64,000 nt of DNA from Alitta virens. Taxonomy: Eukaryota; Annelida; Polychaeta; Phyllodocida; Nereididae. Positions within the stretch are counted from its first letter, which is position 1. Each line of letters begins with the position of its first letter. A program made the translations under genes and the position numbers. Location of the stretch: positions 26,271,396 through 26,335,395 of the forward strand of contig OW028580.1 in assembly GCA_932294295.1 (NCBI GenBank), given 5' to 3'. Shown here piece after piece: positions 57,591 to 64,000 of the stretch. The notes under the pieces were generated by a model. The model searched no databases, was not told the origin of the DNA, and saw only the letters and a program-made list of their open reading frames with translations.

Positions 57591-60525
57591 AGATCGATTT
57601 AAGTGTGAAATTGAAGGAGCAAGGAATAGTGGGCTCGTCTGACGCATGCAGACCTTGGAGCCAAGTCATTGCCTCATAGGGGAATTAATTGAAAAGATAA
57701 CATTGGTAAAACACTATAATAACATTCCATATCGGCTCAATGTTGCCATGTCGACCACGACGGTCTGACCTCGACCTGGTCATGCTATCTGGGTAGTACG
57801 CACTTACATCATGGGCTTGAGTTCTTTTTGCGATGCAATTATTGGAAAAGCTGGTATAAAATATTGCAGAAGAATATGCTCTTATTATAGAGTATACATA
57901 TATTTACTTAAGCTTGAGCATCTCTGGTTTTGCTACAGGAAACCGCGTTTCAATATCCATCTGTACTATTATAAGTGATTCAGTCAAAGCTGGGAGACCG
58001 CATTATGCAGTGCAAGGTGTTGCACAAGGCATTTCAATTTTACATCTCATATGGGACACATTGAGACAGTGACAAAGATGTGGTTCATATAAAATAAACA
58101 ATTTATCAGGTGGAGTCCAACCCAAACAAGTTGATACTGCCATACAATACAACTTTTTAAAGTGGTATGTCTGTGAGAAGCTACACTTAGCTATACTGCA
58201 CAAATGCTTTATTGCTATCCAAATATAACCATTAGATGGATTATAGAATTATATTAACTGAGGCCATCTTGGTATACAGGAGTTAGGCTAAGATAACACT
58301 TAAAGTGCTTAGCATAATAGTGGTTACACAGTGAGTTGGGCAAGCACTGAAATTAACTAAATCAAGTGCTCTTGTGACGTAGATTATTCCTTTGTAGTGT
58401 GAAACAGATGTTCTTTAAAGCTATTCAATTTGCTCAACCAGTCGAGAATTTTGACCAACAAAGGGATTATCCTAAAATGTTGATTACTGTATTTTATAAA
58501 CAGTCAAGGGTTGGCTGGTGATATTCAATGGTCTTTTACTGCTTGAACTTAATAACAATAACAACCACTGTGACGTGGCAGAAGCACTTTGAAATACTGG
58601 AAAGTTTTCATTGTTTGTCAGTGTAATTTTCTGCTTGGCACTATCAGGATATCTGGAGATTGAGTTGGACAGGTCTGGATAATTAAGGCTTAAGGTAGCG
58701 TCTTCTTGTTAGAAACAACTCAAATCAGCCAGTTTAAAAGTTTTACCGTACAAGCCAGTCTCCAAACCACAACTCAGAACCTCAAAATGTGAAGAAAGTT
58801 AAAAGACCAAGGAGAAGGGTTCAAGTTGAGGAGACTTGTCTCTGTCTTGGACAAGATATTTTCTAGTGGGTCAGACAACTGGTCAATTTGTCGGTCGATC
58901 AGTCAGCCAGTCAGTTAGTCAATCACGTTGACTTCTCACGGATTCCTGCACTCAACCAATCTGTCTTTCACGCGATCAGGCAATCAATCAATGATAAGAA
59001 AAAAACAGAAACCCACGAGGGCAAAACTGGTATATCTCTATCAACGAAAGAATCAAGCATACTCACATGAAGATTTCTTAGCATCTTGAATTTAGACAAG
59101 AATGTATACACCAGCTTTCAAAAGTATAAGATCTCTTGAACATGTACTCAGAATATTGAATATTGATTAATCAACTGAAAAGAGACATTGTGTTGAGAAA
59201 ATGGTTGATCTAGATTCAGATTCAGATCTGTTATTCATACAATTTTATTTGCTCTATTTCTATATTTGTACATATATATTATTGGCATTAAAACTGTGTG
59301 GAGCTTGGGGACTATTCCAAGATTTAGTAATTAATCTTTATAATACATTTAGCACGATTTCAGTTTTTGTTACAATGTACATTTTCTCAAAGTTAACCAG
59401 TTAGCATACCAGATTTGATCCATGTGATATCTGGTACTGATCAGAAATATAGTCAGCAAGTTGGGGTTTGATTTATTGCTGATATTTGCCGCCTTGGGCT
59501 GTTCCATGCTTGGTATGGAAAATATCATAAAAAAAATAATATTAATAGTTCACTTTAGTATTAGGTTCTGATGATGATCATATATATGATGATTATATCA
59601 ATTTATAAAGGTGATTTAGAATAGAGACTTTTCACTTTCTTCTCCTCTTATTACTCATTTTTCAGACATAGAAGATCATAACTAACCTATTCAATAAATA
59701 TAACATTTTAGGTATAATGTACATCTTCAAAGTTACCCAGTTAGCATATCAAATTTTGGAAAATATAATGATGAAAAAAAAAAATATGGAGGAACAAAAC
59801 ATTCTTTGACACAGAGTGCTATGGAATTGAAACTATTAAACAAAACTGATAATTATATCATAGCAAAATCATATATTTTGTCTTCAGTATATTTAAAATG
59901 TATCATTAACTTCTCTATAACAGTTCAGCACGATGTGGTAAAAGTCTGAGAAAGCTTTCACACCAAGGTGGCTTCATAAAGAAACAAAAAAGAAAAGATT
60001 ATAATTTATATTAAATGTAGATGAATACACATAAACTGTAGAGTTAGTTCAAAGTTGGCCGTAGATAACCAACAGAAGTTTCTAGCTTCAGCATCTTATT
60101 TATCTTTTGTTCTTTTTCTCATATCATCGTCTCACATCAGGATTAGTGCAATTCTCTAAACCTGTCATAGTTCTAGCATGTTTCTCATGATATCAGATTA
60201 ATTCTCAAGGTTACATGAAGTTTTATTGTATTCATGTCATTATATCTTACATGTGCTAGCAATAATGTAAGTGCAGTCATATTTCATGTTTTATGGAGCA
60301 ACTTATATCTGAACCAAATGCATGCTATCAGCAATGAAATAAACATAACAGTTATGAATTACCCTGACACGAAAATTAAAATGCACTACTGTTAGGATTG
60401 TGCCTGTAAATATCAATGTATACATTTTGTATGGCAATTAGATACATTGAATATCGTCATAATGGTCATTTGGAGATAAAGTTTTGATTTTGAGGTGATT
60501 AAATGTAAGAATTATTATAAATTGG
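57591..60525. other. Loop of the 57/63-kb inverted repeat, first part
   Basis: At 57718-57796 the CGACC/TTG vocabulary ends in ATGCTATCTGGGT, a partner end for the 18.6-kb elements. At 59621-59715 there is the 3' part of a minus-strand MITE-F (GAGACTTTTCACTTTCTTCT). The remaining DNA is AT-rich without a gene. Confidence 0.5.
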
Positions 60526-60712
60526 TGGCTTGGGTGGATTAGGGTTTTACGTCCTGTATTTCTGCACCCGATGGGCTAATTAGGACAGGTAGGGACAATG
60601 GCAATAAAATGATGGATGAAACAGCCATCCAACTAAGGCTCGACTGGGAATTGAACTCGGGACCCAGTGGTTGGCAGCCTATTGTGCAACCACTCAGCTA
60701 GGTCCCCACCCC
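60526..60712 (-). mobile_element. SINE-B copy, near complete
   Basis: Read on the minus strand it has GGGGACCTAGCTGAGTGGTT (box A), CCCGAGTTCAATTCCC (box B), TTGGATGGCTGTTTCATCC and CCATTGTCCCTACCTGTCCT. It ends AAAACCCTAATCCACCC. It retains the ~25 bp missing from 51617-51776. Confidence 0.8.
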
Positions 60713-60739
60713 TTATAAATTGGTGGTCCAAATTTGTGT

Positions 60740-60850
60740 GGTTTTAATAGTGAGGCATTCTTAGGGTAAGATACCACTACTATCAAGTTCAAATTCACTT
60801 TATATCAACCAGAGTCTCAGGAGAACCTTAAGCTCTAGCTCTAGGCATAA
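60740..60850 (-). mobile_element. MITE-L end and possible LINE 3' tail
   Basis: TGGTTTTAATAGTGAGGCAT at 60739-60758 is a MITE-L end. AAGTTCAAATTCACTTTAT at 60785 resembles, on the minus strand, the AATAAA/TTGAAC tail of the 1.6-kb LINE. Confidence 0.35.
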
Positions 60851-61065
60851 AATCAGTAATTAGTAGCTGATGAGGGAGACAGAACTCTTATTAACGACAG
60901 TTGTTAGCAATGAACATCAAGAAGACATAATTGTCACAAGAGCTTAGGAAGTGGATGAGATCTCATTCAGAATTCTAGACAATAGTTAGTGTTACATCTA
61001 GAAAACGCATCAACAAATCACTTGTTATTACTGAATTTTGTAATTATCGTTTTGTCTTACGATTG

Positions 61066-61218
61066 CACTTGGCCAAATGTGCCAGTGCTTTTCCATTCAT
61101 TTGGATAAACGCTTGGAAAACGCATGGTTTTTGCCTCCTTATAGTTAGCTAAAAACCATGCATTTTCCATGCATTTATCCTTCTCATGGAAAACGCACGT
61201 GGCACATTTGGCCATGTA
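61066..61218. mobile_element. Fold-back MITE (MITE-H), copy 2
   Basis: TTGGCCAAATGTGCCA at the left and TGGCACATTTGGCCA at the right, with inner pairs AAAACGCATGGTTTTTG and CTAAAAACCATGCATTTTCC. The left arm is more mutated than in the 48.7-kb copy. Confidence 0.8.
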
Positions 61219-61249
61219 GGTATACACATATTCTTAGTCTGCATAATAC

Positions 61250-61433
61250 TGTACTTTGGGACATCGCCATTAAGACCACCCTAGGTGTAAATTGTACTTG
61301 TTTAATGGTGAGGTAATCATAGAAGAGAGGTAGAATACAACGTTGTGAATAAATTTGGATCCAAAAATGGATGACGTAATTGCAACAACAGCCTCAATAT
61401 TTACATGGTCTTAAAGCGGGGTTACATTGTAAG
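61250..61433. mobile_element. MITE-L, ~180-bp copy
   Basis: Left CATCGCCATTAAGACCACC, right GGTCTTAAAGCGGGGTTACA. Imperfect inverted ends. Confidence 0.65.
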
Positions 61434-63106
61434 GGAAAATCCAGACAACATATCACTGAATGATCTATTAGCCATAAACATCATAAAGATGAGATATCAT
61501 GTTTATGATATCATGCTAACATGTCTATAAGCAATAGATAAGTTGGTGTTTACGCTCTGTATTAATTAACATTGTGATAATGAACAGTATTAACTGCAGT
61601 AATATATGTATTTAGGGTTACTGTATACATGTGATGTATGTCTATATATATATATATTTATTTAACAAATGTATGTAAACGAAACCTAATGATCATATTA
61701 CCATGCTATTGTTCAGCAACTGGGACCATAGATGTATAGATAATCCATTGATAATGTATACCTTTAACTTTTATACCATCTATATATATATTGAATATAG
61801 AAATAGTGAATAGAAGTAGACTTAGTACATGTTTTTATCTGTTATTTTTGACAAATGTATAATGTATGATATTACTGTGTCATAAAAGCATATATATATT
61901 TATTCCATTAATTAATTCTTGGTTTATGACTGGCTCTAATTTTACTAGTCTGAAGTTGTTATACATCACAATTTAATGACATATGGGCACTCTTAAAACA
62001 TCCGTCTCAAGTACCTTGCTTCCACTGTTTTTAGTATAAAGAAGTAAGCAGAAGTGTTGCAAAGATTCACCACACGTTTTGTGTCTCAGTGTCAATATAC
62101 GTGGGGCAAGAGTTGCCCCCTGATGAAGTCCTTGTGTGGGGTATTCTTCCTGGCATATCAAGCTGAAGCTGCTGGCCAAAATAAGTAGACAGTTGCCAAA
62201 AGATGCAGACTGCCTAAGTGCTCGAATTAAGTCAGGGAGTTTGTTTCCTTGGCAATTTTTAACGTCCGACCTCTTAGACCACATGTCAACGTTGGCTTCA
62301 TCACCTGCTGGGTTATACCATTCCTATAGGGAGGGGTTGGGTAGTGCTGGAATACTTGGAATTCTTCAAATTTACTTGAAGCAGAAGTGATATTGAGAAG
62401 GTAGCCAATAAATGAAAATGTTTTGCTTAAACCTGATCAATGGAGCAGTCAACCACCTTCTATTTAGCATGTTAGCTGCAGTCAATAGCCATCCACTTTG
62501 CACCACATTAAAGTCAAATATATATTTAAGCTCATTAATTGGATGTACGAAGATACAGAAATCATGATCTGGAGCAGTATATGTGGTAATGTTCTCGAGG
62601 CATGCATTTCATTGACCGTTTAAGGCAGGCAAAGATGGCCATTTGAAGTAAAATTGCATGGCTACTGACAACGAAAGGCCATTTGATAGACGGTAGAAAT
62701 ACATAACAAGGACGTTTGAAGTGGCCTTACAGCAGGTGACCAAGCAATATAAGTGGCTGCTGAGCAGTTTTTTTAAATTATTTACAGAATATGTATAGTG
62801 CAACGATCTCTCCTATTTAACATTAAGCTTTTGGACTAAATGATATTTAATTTATATTTGCATGTTTATTTTCAATAATAATAAGCTCTCACATACGGCT
62901 GAAACTTAGCTTCCGAATAACTAACTTGTGTATATTGCAACACATAACTTAAACTGTGAGGTCACATACTCTGGGTGACTACTTAATGTCAATCAAGTGC
63001 TTATTCCGCATTTAAGATTAATCCTACTTTAGCTGTCCTTTCACTTTCCTCACAAACATTTTATTCCTAGCCTTTGCCTTGGACCTCTCACGCCTCCTTT
63101 ATCCTT
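61434..63106. other. Loop of the 57/63-kb inverted repeat, second part
   Basis: AT-rich with TATATA runs. Open frames on both strands over 61973-62390 overlap each other. I could not find splice sites that would make either an exon. Confidence 0.35.
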
Positions 63107-63497
63107 GCTTATGCAACTGCTTGCTCACTTAAAACCCTCTCTCTTTGTGTTAGTCCTGTCACCACATAGTCTGCTTGTGTAATCCTACGGCATCACCCTT
63201 CTTGCAGTATTTATTTTATCCCCGTGTGAGTTGTGTGCTCAACTAAGTCTCCCACAGCTGGAGAGAACGACCCGTAGGATCAATTGACTCAAAATAATAC
63301 ATCTAAGTTAGGATCAGCTTCCAGGAGGAAATAGACTTATTAATCATGTCACTTAATAGGAAAGAAAGGGAAGGAGTTTGTCATTTTAGGTGACACTGTG
63401 GTATAGATGTCGATGATGCAATTATCCACCGGGCGACTATTGAGTGTAGAGAAAGATATGAATCGCAAACACTGATTCCATGATATTGCCACAGGTT
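63107..63497 (-). repeat. Right arm of a ~400-bp inverted repeat (partner 57184-57590)
   Basis: Reverse complement of the left arm with scattered single-base changes. Outside both ends the similarity stops abruptly. Confidence 0.85.
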
Positions 63498-63784
63498 ACA
63501 AGATAAAGAGTAAATGTTGTTGCTTTCGTAGTTACATTTAATGGTATGCTTTTGATATTTCCTTCGTCAATCTTTTCGTTTCTTTAGTTTCTTGTAACAA
63601 ATGAAATAGATTTACATTACACAATGTTCTTACCTAAGTATCTGTCTGGCTGTCCTGATTGCGCCTGGCTTGTCTGTCTGTCTGTGCCCTTTCATGTCCT
63701 GTAGCTAATGACCAGTCTCTAAAGGTCAGCTCTTCATGAGGTGTGAGAGACACCACGGATTCAGGGAAAATTTCGAAGATCTAT

Positions 63785-63849
63785 CAGTGTGTCTATCTAT
63801 CTATCAATATATCCTGTAGATAGAATGCCAGTTTGATGTATCATACTAT

Positions 63850-63885
<36 letters not shown>

Positions 63886-63910
63886 TTACCCATCTTCCTA
63901 CCTACCTGGC
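63785..63910. repeat. (TATC)n microsatellite
   Basis: About 10 pure TATC units at 63851-63885, with TACC units after. Confidence 0.93.
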
Positions 63911-64000
63911 TACCTATTGTTGTAGGCTGCCTGTCTTTTTACACCAGGGTCAGCTGCTTTGACTGTAGTGTTGCTGGTGATACACCTTTACCAGGGTAAT

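Noticed and set aside
61973..62390. 103-residue minus and 84-residue plus open frames
   Set aside because: They overlap on opposite strands, contain no motif I recognise, and lack supported splice sites.

Overview
This window looks like nuclear DNA from an animal, most likely a marine invertebrate. The evidence is introns with GT/AG borders, an AT-rich background, long poly-G/poly-C runs, many GATA/TATC tetranucleotide arrays, tRNA-derived SINEs, a decayed LINE reverse-transcriptase tail and several families of small inverted-repeat DNA transposons (MITEs). Species and phylum cannot be fixed from the sequence. There is no operon structure and nothing of bacterial or viral origin that I can recognise.

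Gene: only one protein-coding gene is well supported, the 3' portion of a plus-strand gene covering about 193-10541. Six exons (193-329, 4805-4848, 5497-5707, 8581-8814, 9530-9627, 9912-10541) join in one open frame. Splice phases match at every junction, and the frame gives about 450 residues before a TGA. The upstream part lies outside the window. I do not recognise the protein; it ends in a long acidic, low-complexity tail.

The remaining ~53 kb is intergenic, or very long introns of genes whose exons I cannot see. The 11-31 kb part holds inverted copies of a G-tract-bounded element, GTCA/AATC/TATC arrays, SINEs, a 12-bp and a 20-bp minisatellite, and a ~530-bp inverted repeat with arms 6 kb apart. 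At 31 kb a 17-bp satellite has grown inside a MITE. The 34-53 kb part is dense with one SINE family (SINE-A), GATA and GAAA arrays, an (ATTCT)10 array and a 600-bp TCTCC array. The 55-64 kb part has a third SINE type, more MITEs and a second large inverted repeat (~400-bp arms, ~5.5 kb apart).

Three places look like possible promoters or first exons of otherwise invisible genes: ~14.2 kb (AAGATGGCCGCC and CACGTG), ~30.0-30.18 kb (CpG cluster ending in a strong splice donor) and ~56.4-56.69 kb (perfect CRE, then a short ATG exon with a consensus donor). All three are inference. The many long open frames reading SIYLSIYL or RGEERRGEE are translations of microsatellites, not genes.
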